NCBI GenBank assembly: GCA_035236585.1
Contig: CP141130.1
Location: 76,765,944-76,829,943 of the forward strand
Direction: 5' to 3'
Length of the DNA: 64,000 nt
Source: Warburgia ugandensis
Taxonomy: Eukaryota > Streptophyta > Magnoliopsida > Canellales > Canellaceae
Made by a program: the position numbers and the translations under genes. This document shows, piece after piece, positions 12,528-23,755 of the stretch. The notes under the pieces are model-generated. The model was given only the letters and a program-made list of their open reading frames with translations, did no database searches and was not told the DNA's origin. The first letter of the stretch is position 1, and each line of letters opens with the position of its first letter.

Positions 12528-12671
12528 GGACATATTTTTAATCCTTGATTAAGTTGGATTAAAACCTAAGGGGACATGAACTCTCTCTATACAAGCAGGT
12601 CTTGCACTCCTCTCCTTGTAACTCTTCTCCTGTTTAAATTTGTTTTCTAAACCTTACATAAAAACCAACGG
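12528..12671 (+). repeat. 5' LTR of a short-LTR Copia element
   Basis: The segment ends with ttctaaaccttacataaaaa and ccaac, which resembles the end of the 3' copy at 18129-18257 (tttttaaccttacaaaaaac and caaca). The shared stretch extends back through tacaagcag and cctcc motifs. The LTR is only about 130-145 bp and diverged between copies, so the element is old. The 5' end is approximate. A weak primer-binding site follows at about 12683-12694 (tttgatcagaat, compare TGGTATCAGAGC for initiator tRNA-Met). Confidence 0.55.
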
Positions 12672-12764
12672 ATTGGAGCTTGTTTGATCAGAATGGCTGG
12701 GTGTGAAGAAGGTGGGCGAAAATGAATCATCACAGTCGTGACTGGACTTGAAGGTGGGGAAACA

Positions 12765-12944
12765 AATCACTACCATAGCAGTAAAATACAATGGTCAGCA
12801 TTCTTTAGCGAAAATTATGACTTTTGGAGCATGAAAATGAAAACTCTATTTTTGTCATAAGATTTAATTTATGGGATTTGGTTGAAAATTGCTATGTAAA
12901 CTCAATAGAGGAAGACTAAAGGGTCCTAAATGATTAAATCAAAT
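12765..12944 (+). pseudogene. Copia gag N-terminal fragment, left of the LINE insertion
   Basis: One frame reads ENYDFWSMKMKTLFLS, then WDLVENCYVNSIEED. This is the UBN2/DUF4219-type start of Copia gag. The frame then runs into RTE LINE sequence at about 12945 and gag resumes after the LINE tail at about 14571. It has a stop inside the LFLS-DLWD junction. Confidence 0.7.
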
Positions 12945-14498
12945 AAAGGTGAAAATTTAACTTTCAAAATTTGCTCAATAATAATGGCCCTGAGAATATA
13001 GGAATTAAAACTACTATAAGTCCAAATAACATTGGACATTATAGATATAACCGTATGATTAGAATACTTGAAGTGAAAAAATCTTTTAAAATGATAAAAT
13101 TTGAAAAGGCGTTGGGGCTCGATGGCATACTAAGGTTTGAAAACATAAGGAAAATACTAGAGTTTGGTTAACAAAGTTGTTTAACAAGATTGTAAAATTT
13201 TTAAAAAAAATGCTAGATAAATGGAAGAAGAGCTCTATTGTACCAATTTATAAGAATAAAGGAGCCATAAAGAGCTGCATTAATTATTAGGGGATCAAAA
13301 CTTATGAGCCACAATGTAAACTTTTTGAAAGAGTGATCAAGAAGAGGTTACGGCATAAAGATGAGTGTATCAAAGAACCAGTTTGGTTTCATGCCTTCAA
13401 GGTCTACTATGGAAGCTATTTTCCTACTTATACAATTGATAGAGAAATATAGGGAAATGAGTTAATATGGTAGGGTCCCTAGAGAGTTAATATGGTAGAT
13501 GTTAGTAGAGAAAGGGGTTTCATAGGTTATATAGATATAATTACGTATATGTATGAGGGTGCTATAAAAAATATTAGGACCACTAATAGAGAGACCAATG
13601 ATTTTTCTATCACTATAAGATTGCACCAAGGATTGGCATTGAGCCTGTATCTTTTCACGTTTGTTATGGATGAGTTAACAAAACATCTACATGAAGGGAT
13701 GATGATGCATATTATTTACAGATAATATAATTTTAATTGATAAGGCAAGAGAGGGCATAAACACAAAGCTAGAGTTATTCAAAGAAGAATTAGAAACTAA
13801 AGGATTTAAAATCAGTCGAAGTAAGATAGAGTATATGGAATGCAATGTTAGCAAGGAGAGCAAAGGAAGTGAAGCACCAAAAAATATTGAAAACCAAGAA
13901 GTCCCCATAAAAGGCACCTTTGAGTACTTAGGACCAATGCTTCATGAGAGTAAAGAGATTGAGAGGGAGGTTACCTAGAGCATCCAAACAAGTAGGAACA
14001 AATGAAGATGTGCCTCTAACGTTTTGTGTGATTAAGGGGTACCACTCAAACTAAAAGGGAAATTCCACAGGATGGCTATATAAGGCCGATCATGTTCTAT
14101 GGATTAGAGTGTTGGACAGTTAAGAGACATCTTCTATGTAAGATGAACGTAGCCAAAATGAGGATGTTGAGATGGATGAGTGATAAGACAAAAAATAATA
14201 TAATTAGACATGAAAATATTAGAGGAAACTTACGAGTAGCACTAGTAGGTAACAAAATGAGGGAGATTAGACTTGGATAGTTTGAACATGTCTATTGGAG
14301 ATCAAAAATGACATTGGTTAGAAGCAGTGAGTCAATGCAAGTCAATGGTTCTAGAGCAAGAGAAGGCCCAAAAGAACATGGATAGAAGCAATGAAAAAAG
14401 ATTTAAAAACTTTACTTGATAATGGGGAATGTAGGAACAAGATTCAAGATTCATGTGGCTAACCCCTAATTGGGATAAGGTCTTGATGATGATGATGT

Positions 14499-14569
<71 letters not shown>

Positions 14570-14570
14570 G
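12945..14570 (+). pseudogene. RTE-clade LINE, 5'-truncated, inserted in Copia gag
   Basis: Plus-strand pieces in several frames read as an RTE reverse transcriptase. They include NNIGHYRYNRMIRILEVKKS, MIKFEKALGLDGI, LFERVIKKRLRHK, MYEGAIKNIRTTNRETNDFS, LHQGLALSLYLFTFVMDELT, YGLECWTVKRHLLCKMNVAK, MRMLRWMSDKTKNNIIRHEN and RERPKRTWIEAMKKDL. The Y/F-x-DD catalytic block near 13725 is lost by mutation and frameshift. The end is a long GAT array. RTE elements commonly end in short simple repeats, which fits target-primed integration. It interrupts the surrounding Copia gag and is therefore younger than that element. Confidence 0.85.
14484..14570 (+). repeat. (GAT)n microsatellite, 3' tail of the RTE LINE
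   Basis: About 29 GAT units with one interruption (gatgttgatg near 14500). It lies exactly at the end of the LINE polymerase C-terminus, so it is read as the LINE tail, probably expanded. The long reverse-strand poly-Ile frame here is a product of this repeat. Confidence 0.9.
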
Positions 14571-17500
14571 TTGAAAATTGATATATGGAACCTAGCAATC
14601 AACAACTCTTACAAATTCTTAAAGAGAAGCCTTAAATGAGAACAAAAGGAGGTGCAAAAAGAGAAGAAAAAACCATGTTTTCATTCATCAAGCAACTTCA
14701 GATAATTTATTTTCAAGAATTGTGAAAGCTTCAAAAGCTAAGAAAGTATGGAGCATTCTACAAGTGGAGTTTCAAGGAAGCACAAAGGTGAGAATGATTA
14801 AACTATAAGCTCTTATAAGAGACTTAGAGAATTTGAAGATGAAAGAATCTATAACTCTGAAAGAATATTTTTCTAGAATTATTGAAGTAGTAAATCAGAG
14901 GAGGATATATGGTGAAGTTATAACAAATAAGAAAGTTGTTGAAATTTTTTTGATTAATTTGCCAAAAAGATATGATTCAATGTAGTTATTATTGAAGAAA
15001 CAAAAGACATCTCCACTTTAAGTGTTCAAGAGTTGATAGCATCACTATAAACTCATAAGCAAAGGTGGTTGAGGCACTCTAAAAAATCTATTGAAAGTGC
15101 TATTTAATTTAATCTAAATTTAATTAAAAAACAAATGTGTCATTATCTCAAGAACATAAAAGGATGAATCATATAGAAGAGGAACTAGACAGATGGGAAG
15201 AGGAAGTGGCTAGACAAGAAGAGGAAGAAGCAATTATGACAAAAATACAACAGCAAATTTTTTTGAACAGGAGTGTAGTATTTGCAAAAGGAGCAACCAG
15301 ATCAACAAAGATTGTTAGTTTAAAGAAAAACCTCAACGCTACAATTGTAAAAAATTTATGCATCTCTTAAAATATTGCAGACTAAAGAATGATCAACAAG
15401 CTAATTCTTTTGAAAAAGAAGAAGATTGAAGGAAATATGTTTTATGCTTGTCGAGCAGCATGTGAGAGGAGAAGTAATATTTGGTTGCTTAACAGTGGAT
15501 GCATTAATCATATAAAAGATAAAAGTATTTTTATGGATATGAATACTAGGGTCAATTATCAAGTAAGAAAGGGAAATGGAGATTTGGTTCGACTGAAAGG
15601 GAAATGTCTAGTTTATACTCAAACAAAGAAAGGAACTAAATTCATTCATGAAGTGATATTAGTTCCTTGGAGTAGAATTTTCTAAGCATTGGACAGCTTG
15701 TGGAGCATGGATACTCAATTGTTTTTTAAGACAATGTTGCATGTATATGATAAAGGTAGGACAAACCAATTTGGAGTAAAAATAAAAATGGAGAACAACA
15801 AAAGTTTTCCATTAACCTTGAAGTATGGCAGGGATATTGCTTTGAAAGCACAAGTCAAAGACGATTCTTGGTTATTGCATAGAAGGCTTGGGCACTTGCA
15901 CTTTCATGAGTTGAAGTTACCTCAAGCGAATAATTTACTGCATTGACTACCAAATATTGAAGAACACCAAGACTCTTTTCCAAAAGGAGGAGCTCAGAGA
16001 GCCAAAAAACTTCTAGAGTTAGTTCGTACAGCTATGTATGGACCCATGAGAACTCCTCATTTTGGGAATAGGTATTTCATTCTCTTTATTAATGATTTAA
16101 CTAGAATGACTTGGGTTTATTTTTTAATACAAATATCTAAAGTATTTTCTGTTTTAGAAAATTCAAAGTCTTGTTGAAAAGCAAAATGGCCACAACATAA
16201 AAGTTTTGAAAAGTGATAAGGGTAAAGAATACATCTCAAATGAATTTGATAAATTTTGTGAAGATGAAGGTATTAAGAGACAACTCACTATTGGGTATAG
16301 CCCACAACAAATTGAAGTTTCTAAAAGAAAATAGCCCACAACAAATTGAAGTTTCTAAAAGAAAAAATAAAATGATGATGGAGATGGCTAAAATAATGCT
16401 TAAGGACAAGGGGTTTGCTTAATTCATTTTGGGCTAAATCTGTTTATACTTTAGTTTACTTAATAAATAGATGTCCAACTAAGGCAGTGCAAAATCAAAC
16501 TCCCTTAGAAGCATGGAGTGGAAGAAAGCCTTCGGTAAGTCACTTAAAATTTTTTGGCATAATTTATTATGCTCAAATTCCAAAGGAGAAGCAACACAAG
16601 TTAGATGAGACAAGTGAGAAGTATATTTTTGTGGACTATATAGCATTAAATCCAAGGGCTACATATTGTATAGTCTGAACAGCAACTAGGTAATTATTAC
16701 TAAAGATTTGGTGTTTGATGAAAAAGCTAGTTGGGATTGGAAAGAAGGAGAAGTTTAAAAGCAAGTTAATGTTTTTAGAAAGAACTTGAAAATGAAGAAA
16801 CAAATGTTGAAGAATCTCCACAATCATTACCAAGGCCTGACTTACCATCATCTTTAAGTAGCAATTTAGACTCTAGTTCATCTAATCCAAGTAGTGCACC
16901 AAGAAAAATGGGAAGTTTAGCTAAAATCTATGAAACCTGCAACTATTATGTCATTGAACCAGAAAAACTTGAAGAAGCTTTTAAGGAAGATGTTTGGAAG
17001 AAGGCTATGAAAGATAAGCTTTAAATGATTAAGAAGAACAAGACATGGGAGCTCATAGACAAACCAAAAGATAAAGAAGTTATTGGCAAGAAGTGGATTT
17101 TCAAAGTAAAACATAATATCGATCAATCAGTTGTGAATAACAAAGTAAGGCTGGTTGCACAAGGGTATTCACAACAGTCCTAAGTTGATTTTCATAAAAC
17201 TTTTTACTAGTTTCTTGAAAAGACATCATTCAAACTCTAATTGCTCTAGCTGCCCAAAAAGGTTGGTTATTGTACCAACTTGATGTCAAATCTACATCTT
17301 TGAATGGAGAATTGGAGGAGGACATTTATGTACAGCAATCAGAAGGTTTTGTCATCAAAGGAGAAGAAAAAAAAGTGTATAATTAAGCTAAAGAAGGCAC
17401 TCTATGGGCTGAAGAAAGTACCCTCACAATGGTATAGCCAAATTAACAATTATTTTGGTCATAGGAGGTTTGTGAAGAGCAAAACGAAGCTGACTCTTTA

Positions 17501-18070
17501 TGTAAAAAAGCAACATATGCATATTCTTATTGCTGCAATTTATGTTGAATATCTAATATTTTAATGTTTGCTGTCAAGATTTAGACAAAATCCCAGTCAC
17601 ATAGTCACATTCATCTTAGAGTAGCAAAGAGAGTCCTTAGGTACATAAAAGGAGCAATAGCATATGGGATTTACTATTGGAGAAATAAAGAGCTAAAATT
17701 AGTTGATTTTTGTGACAGTGATTGGGCTGGTTTTATTCATGATATGAAAATCACAACAAGATGTGTCTTCTCTCTTAGCTCTAGAGTATATTCATGAAAA
17801 TCAAAGAAACAAGACACCACTGCACAATCCTATGCTAAAGCTAAATATGTATCAGTTGTTATGGTAACTTCTCAATCAATTTGGCTATGAAGAAATTTAA
17901 AAGATATTGGTCAAAAGTAAAAGAAAGCTACAAGAATGCTTTCTAATAACAAATCAGCAATTGTTATGGCAAAGAACCACATTTATAACAACCACACAGG
18001 ACACATTGTTGTGAAGTATCACTTTATTAAAGAAAAGATTGAAGAACATAAGATAAAGCTCAAATAGCTA
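14571..18070 (+). pseudogene. Ty1/Copia gag-pol, right of the LINE insertion, decayed
   Basis: Gag resumes with SDNLFSRIVKASKAKKVWSI and MKESITLKEYFSRIIEVVNQ. The gag-pol boundary is at about 15150-15370. Protease/integrase pieces follow: LLNSGCINHIKDKS, the HH part of the integrase zinc finger (LLHRRLGHLHFHELK), and KVLKSDKGKEY with the second catalytic Asp. The first catalytic Asp is replaced (RTAMYGPM where HTD is usual). RT pieces include KKWIFKVKHN and IIKLKKALYGLKKVPSQWYS. RNase H pieces include DFCDSDWAGFIHDMKITTR and QSYAKAKYVSVV. RT ends near 17562 and joins RNase H-side sequence by about 17600, so roughly 130-140 codons are missing. A 34-bp tandem duplication at 16297-16364 shifts the frame. 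Many stops are present. Confidence 0.9.
16297..16364 (+). repeat. 34-bp perfect tandem duplication in Copia integrase
   Basis: The unit atagcccacaacaaattgaa (continuing through ctaaaagaaa) occurs twice in direct succession, at 16297-16330 and 16331-16364. The length is not a multiple of three, so it breaks the integrase frame just at the conserved PQQ…ERKN block. Confidence 0.9.
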
Positions 18071-18128
18071 ATAAAAATAAAAATAAAAATTCAGAGAATT
18101 GCTAGATGTTCAAGAACAGCATATTGAG

Positions 18129-18257
18129 TGTTAATGTGCTGTAATGAAGTTTGTTAAATGTACTCGAAACTAGATGAAGGGCTGAGAATACCAAGCAGAG
18201 TGTTTTCCTCCTCTTCTCATGTTCGTATTTGTTTTTTAACCTTACAAAAAACCAACA
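18129..18257 (+). repeat. 3' LTR of the same Copia element
   Basis: It begins TGTTAATG right after a degenerate gag-pol end and ends AACCAACA, giving TG…CA termini. The right half aligns with 12601-12671. The LTR is about 129 bp. No convincing 5-bp target duplication was found. Confidence 0.55.
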
Positions 18258-21148
18258 AAAACAGAACTAGTGAAACAATTGAAAGATCAATGAATTTAAG
18301 TGATATGATTAAAAATAAAAGTAAATAGAATGTAAACCAGATATCCAACCACACCACAAGAATACTCAAGATTTATAGAGGTTCAGCAAACCTATATAAT
18401 ATCTACTTTTTCTCTCTCAAGGATATCTACTTCCTTGGGTTGATATGTACTCAGTCTTACAACCAAGGAACTATTTCTGTTCTTCAAGAGAGACACCTCT
18501 TTTACAAGTTGAAATTAAGGTCAAGGAACTTATTTGCTTCAGCTTAAACATGACATTTGGAGCTTTCAACTTTCAAACTTCCTAGATTTTCAATAATTGC
18601 ACACTACCTCTCTTGCCTCTATGATGAATGCTTGCTTGGAAGCTTGATTTCTCACTTGTAATACATTGCGAAACTCTTCAGAGCCATTGCAGATTTGATT
18701 TGGAGTTGTTGCAGAGCTTCTCTGACATTGTTTAGAGAAATATAGAAATTAGAAACCACTCTCATTACTTCTAAACCAAATATAGCTGTTGGGCTTCCTG
18801 TTCTTACTTTACCAAGGAAAATAAGCATGAAAAAATAGACAAAATGACTAGCCAAAAATGAGATCTGATTTGACACAATGGACTCTGTCCAAAAGAATTT
18901 CCATGTCAAAAAGTCATTTCTTGACAGGTGAGTCAAGCTAGCCTTGAACTTCTCATTGTCAGGCTTCGGCTCTGTCAAGGCATGGATGCCACCCTTATCT
19001 TGGCTTGTTGGCAGGCGTCGATGCCCAAAGATAAGTCGAGACCTGGTGAAGCTTGGCTATTATTTTCAGTCAAAAAACTGTAGTCCTTAGAAAGTTCTCA
19101 CACCTATGAAGGAGTTGACCCCTATACCTATGAAGAACATGAAAATCATTTAAAGTATAATTGTTGTGAAACTAGTGTTTAAAAACTCAAAAACTCGAAC
19201 TATTAGGATCAGATCCGTACCAATCCCAATTTTCTACTAAGCCTAGTGATCCTACCAAAGATCTAATACAAAAAAAATTACAAAAAAAATTATCAATTTT
19301 TTTTTATCAAACTAATAACAATAATGAACCTACAAAATTAAACTAACACTAACAAATATAATAAAAAAAACACAAACTTGAAATTTTTGAATTTTATAAA
19401 TTACTGGTAGTTTCGATCTTCAAGAACTATGAGGAAGAAAGATATTTTTGGCAGCAATATGTTGGTGAGGAAGAGCCGAAGAAGAAAGGATGGGTATATT
19501 TTTGGGTCTTTTGCAAAAATCCCATTACATTTAGCATTTTTATAAAAAATTCCAATATTTTTTGAGTTCCCAAATTTGTCATCAGCTTTCCTTAAGCTTT
19601 TTTGCCATGTTGTTAGTTTTCCATCCTCTTTCCTATGCCCTTCTCCATTTTGAATTAAAGTTCCATACTTATAGAATAGTAACCCATGTTTAAGTTGCCA
19701 AGTTTGGTCACTAAGTTCAATGACTTCCTGATGAATTTTTTTTAGTAAAACTTGGTATCTAACACAATTAAATAATAAGAAATCTAATTATGGTTAGATT
19801 TCAACAAAGAACAATTAATAGTGATATATTCAATTATAAATATACTATATTTACTAACCTACATAGCATTACTTATTAAGCTTCTTCAATGCAATTCAAC
19901 AATTTAAACTTCGAATTTTCACCAAAAGCTTATATGAAATGCTTTGTAACATAGATTTTAACATAATAAGTACTCTGAATTAATAAAAAAACACAATAAA
20001 TTAAAGAAAGATTCAAGCTTAAAACATAAGCAAAATGTTGTTATTGTTCACTCGAACAGCAATAATTAGCAGACTTTAAGCTCTTTGTTTGATGCCTTTT
20101 CAATGAAAATTGGATATTTAAGACTTGGATTTTCTTCTTCTCAATGTCTTATATCTAGTATAATCAATTTTAGAGATTTTTGTTGATTAACGAAGTGGAA
20201 GATCATACGCAAAGTCCTCTTGTTCACCATCGTTCATCAAAAGGGGTAAACTTTTAAAACTTACCAAGTCATTGAGAAACTCGGTGATCTTTCCACAAAA
20301 TCTCTCAAGTTTTTTTATCTAACTCACTTGATCCATCAAGTCAACACCATGATGCCATCATCTGAGTTTTTTGGGCAATCTGACCAGGTTTCCTACCAAT
20401 TCCAAGTTGGATCACTATATCAAACTCATGGCCCTTGTAAGACGCAATGAGATCAATCAAGATCACCTGTCAATTTGATCTTTTCTCGTATCAACCGTAA
20501 AAATGGATCTTGAGTACATCTAACATATATTCAACCAATCAATGTTAGTGCTCTTTACTCTATGTTTTATTATCATGAGCGAGAAACTCGATTGCGTACT
20601 ACATGTTTGCTGTGGACTATGGCTATCAAAGATGGTAAGAACATAAAGATGAGAGGTTTGTGATGCATGTTTTGGGACAGCCATAGTTGTCTCTTTTATC
20701 TATGCTTAGATGGCCAATGTGGTTTTTGAGTCATACAATATAAGTACGGGCATTAAATCTTTTCTGTTTATTTATAGCAGCAGACTTTGCTCTCATATAT
20801 ACTTCCTCCGTATGAGAAGAATAGGCTTCTTTGAAGGCTAACTAGTGTTTGACAAAAACATTAAAAAACTAGCGGTTGATCAAACCCATCCATCTCATTT
20901 CTCCAACATAAGATGACTCTACTCCGAAAATAGTGAGGATTGAGTGCTCTCACAATGTGGAAAAATGTGCTTTTGATCACGTCACATGGACGGTTGCAAA
21001 TATTGTTTAATGAACTACCCATAATCAACTAGTAAGAAGCATATGTTTCAAATATTATACTCATCCAATCACTTTGTGTTTGGTATACAAGATATCCTTA
21101 GCCATAGAAATCACATGGACATACGAAAACTAGGTAGTAAGCACACCA
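18258..21148. other. Unassigned repeat-like intergenic sequence
   Basis: There is no gene with recognisable motifs. The 109-codon reverse frame at 18652-18978 has no family signature. The stretch 18340-18560 (caagatttatagaggttcag, then several ccttgg-type direct motifs) resembles the inside of plant LTRs, but no partner copy is in the window. From 19200 on the sequence is very AT-rich. Confidence 0.35.
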
Positions 21149-21171
21149 TGAGAGAGAGAGAGAGAGAGAGA
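21149..21171 (+). repeat. (GA)n microsatellite
   Basis: Eleven GA units within otherwise non-repetitive sequence. Confidence 0.9.
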
Positions 21172-22240
21172 TTCTTTCTGTACTCCTTAAGTATCTCTGG
21201 TATATACTTGATTTGAAGTTTTTTTTTTCCTCCAGTCCTTAAGGATCTGTATATACAACACTTACTCTCTATCCTTTTTTAAGGATATGATGAGTTGATT
21301 CAGCAACAGTTGTGAATTAAGTCGATCTCTGATATACAGAAGACTTTCCCTGATTCCCCTTCGAAGGATTTGATGAGTTGCTTCGACAATTAAGTTGCTG
21401 TGCATGATTAATTGATGGATCCCGTGCTCGAAGAGTTGCTATGAAAAGGATGACCGAAGAGGCGTGCTTCTCGTTTTCCACGAAGTTGAGAAACCCCCAT
21501 AATGACCATGAAAGTCGTCAATGGAATCGTTTTGTGGCAGGGCATGACAGCGAGGAAATGCCGCCGTTGGGGGAAGGGCGAAATTGCTGTAAGTCCAGTA
21601 GGATGCCAAGCCTGAAAAGAATCTGACATCCCCTCAAGATCATGGATTTTGAAGGGCTTATTTAGTTAACAAGAAACGGTTTCCCTTGGAGATGGATTTC
21701 TAAGGAAAGTTTTAGCTACTATCCCTATCTTCCAACACTTTCTTAATTTCCACGAAAATGAGACTTCACTCTTTCAACTAAAAAAGGGGATTTCCAAATA
21801 AGATTTTGATTTCCAGCTGGAAGTGGATTTCCATATGACAGCCAAAATAATGGAAATCATGGAAGCAGGAAACCTGTTTCCATTTCCAGTTTCCATGTAT
21901 TTCCTGAAGTTGCAAAGACTTTTGATCAACAGTTTTATCTGGAAGCTATCATTGATTAGGTGAAACAGCCATTTATCTATCAATAAGACAGTCTGCTTAT
22001 CCATGAAATTTGCAGCTCAATCCGCAACCCTTTAGATTGAAGGACAAGAAGTTACTGTTTCCAAGGAGGAAGCAACAATTCAACCCTAGACCAGATTACC
22101 AAAAAGGACTCCACACATATGGAACAGAATCAGCACCAGGGAAGAGTGACAAAAAATGTGGAAAAGAATGACACTAAAAGTTCTCAGGTGGAAGAAAGTA
22201 GGTCTGTTTTTCCATTTGGGCAGTAGTAATATATGTTTCC
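21172..22240. other. Intergenic, no confident gene
   Basis: Frames of about 60-75 codons occur on both strands at 21408-21629, but they overlap each other and carry no known motif. The region lies downstream of the exon-like pieces on the minus strand and could contain their 3' flank. Confidence 0.3.
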
Positions 22241-22700
22241 CTAAGTGGCATAATAAGGGCTCCTAGAATAGCTAAAAGACAGGCCTGTCTTCCCAGCAGC
22301 CTGTTGGTTCAAAAACCGGGTTGGGTCTCTTTTAGAAGCCTTCAATAGCTGCTGACGTCCCTCATCAAGAGGCACACGTAATGCCTGTAAATCCAATACA
22401 AGTGAAAAGCAATTATCAAAACTATACTCAATTTTCAAGTAGTTAGAACCAACATATTCCAAATTATATCTCTTCAACCCTTATCGCTCTCGCTAGCTCC
22501 CAATACAAAAGTGGATGAACCATAGCCAACTCCTGACCGAGTGCACAAGTAAAAAAAGGGGCATCCAAATGACTATTAAGTGACGTCCTTTACTCACATG
22601 TCCCTGCGGTACTTGCAGAAAATGCAAATCAACAAGAGCCCTGAAAGTCCACTGCAATTCTACCTGTTGGACGTGAGTCACTTGGCACAATATCTATGAT
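22241..22700 (-). pseudogene. Unrecognised exon-like pieces of a host gene, minus strand
   Basis: Three minus-strand pieces look coding by residue composition and splice signals. The first runs from about 22646 down to 22599: after an acceptor-like caacag it reads VELQWTFRALVDLHFLQVPQ and then reaches a gtgagt donor. The second, at about 22545-22475, reads ALGQELAMVHPLLYWELARA followed by IRVEE. The third, at about 22385-22245, follows acceptor-like tttacag and reads ALRVPLDEGRQQLLKASKRD then PTRFLNQQAAGKTG. I do not recognise the family. They sit 1 kb past the BSD gene stop and have no visible start codon or upstream exons. They could be the 3' end of a decayed gene, a captured fragment, or alternative 3' exons. 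Confidence 0.35.
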
Positions 22701-22834
22701 TTACAGGTTGTTAATGTCCAAGATCCAGCACAGGGCAACTCGAGCAAGCTGGGCGATGAGCATTTCAACATAGAAGAAAATATTCAAAACGTGCAGTACT
22801 GTATAATTCACTCTGCATGCCAGTAACTTCATAA

Positions 22835-23009
22835 AAGGGCAGCCCGGTGCACAAAGCTTCCATGTCTGTGGGGTCCAGGGAAAGGTCAGACCACGAAGGA
22901 TTCATAGTATGCAGCCTTACCTTGCATTTTTGCAAGAGGCTGTTTCCACGTCTCGAATGCGTGACCACCAAGTCACAGGGCAACAACTCTATCATTGCAC
23001 TAAGGCCCC
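22835..23009 (-). mobile_element. Au-type SINE
   Basis: Read on the minus strand, it starts with the tRNA-like gene-start block (complement of gcactaaggcccc) and has the box-B-like region (complement of acgtctcgaatgcg). It then has cagcctcttgcaaaaatgca, aaggctgcat and the terminal …gtgcaccgggctgcccttt. This is the known order of the Au SINE family, a tRNA-derived non-autonomous retroposon transcribed by RNA polymerase III. It lies in the 3' flank of the BSD gene in the same orientation. Confidence 0.85.
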
Positions 23010-23755
23010 ACTATATAAATGACCAAATTGAAAACAAATACTAGAATTGTATCCTTATATCTATTCATAACCTCTAAAACCAAACCACATGTTACCAGTT
23101 TATACTGATCTCTTTTGGACTGCAGCACTGAAACAATCAGTCCGGCTAGTTTTTTTTGTTCTTTAATTGGTTTTTCATACACCATTCAAAAAGACATTAT
23201 TTGTTCTTCACGCAGCAGTCAACATTATCTTCATATATCTGCGAGCGGCCTGTTAGTAGGCTTCTTTCCAATATGAAAGATTTTGGTCTTGGGATCCAGA
23301 TATCTGGTTATTTATCATATTTCAAATATTCAGTGAAATATAAACTTCAAAGACCAAATACTATGCAAAATCATTAGGGTAATTGACAATGGCAGGAAAC
23401 TTTTCTCAAATTTTATTTGAGTAAAAAGAAAATCAATAGAAGATCCATTTCATCAACTCCAGCTGAAACCTTTGCCAAATCTATCATTAGAGAAGCTGGA
23501 AGGATATTCGTGGCAGGAGTATTTCTTGCCAGAGTATATGCAATGCAATGGACATCCGAAACTTTGGCCTGTGGTAAATAAAACTTGGCAACCACAGATA
23601 CCTTCATATCCAAGCAGATTCACCAACTTTGAGGAATAGCACTTCATCTTAAAAAGCCATATGAAAAATAATGACAAGTTCTCTACATGCTCCACGTAGG
23701 AGAACAAGTGCATTTTTGGATCTATGACAAACGCTCCATTCTTCTAAAGTGTCAC

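Noticed and set aside
14332..14598. Reverse-strand frame rich in Ile
   Set aside because: It is the translation of the GAT/ATC microsatellite.
18652..18978. 109-codon reverse frame beside the Copia 3' LTR
   Set aside because: No recognisable motif; it lies in LTR-like repeat sequence.
21408..21629. Overlapping short frames (61 and 73 codons) as a small gene
   Set aside because: They lie antisense to each other with no motif, no splice context and no recognisable regulatory signal.
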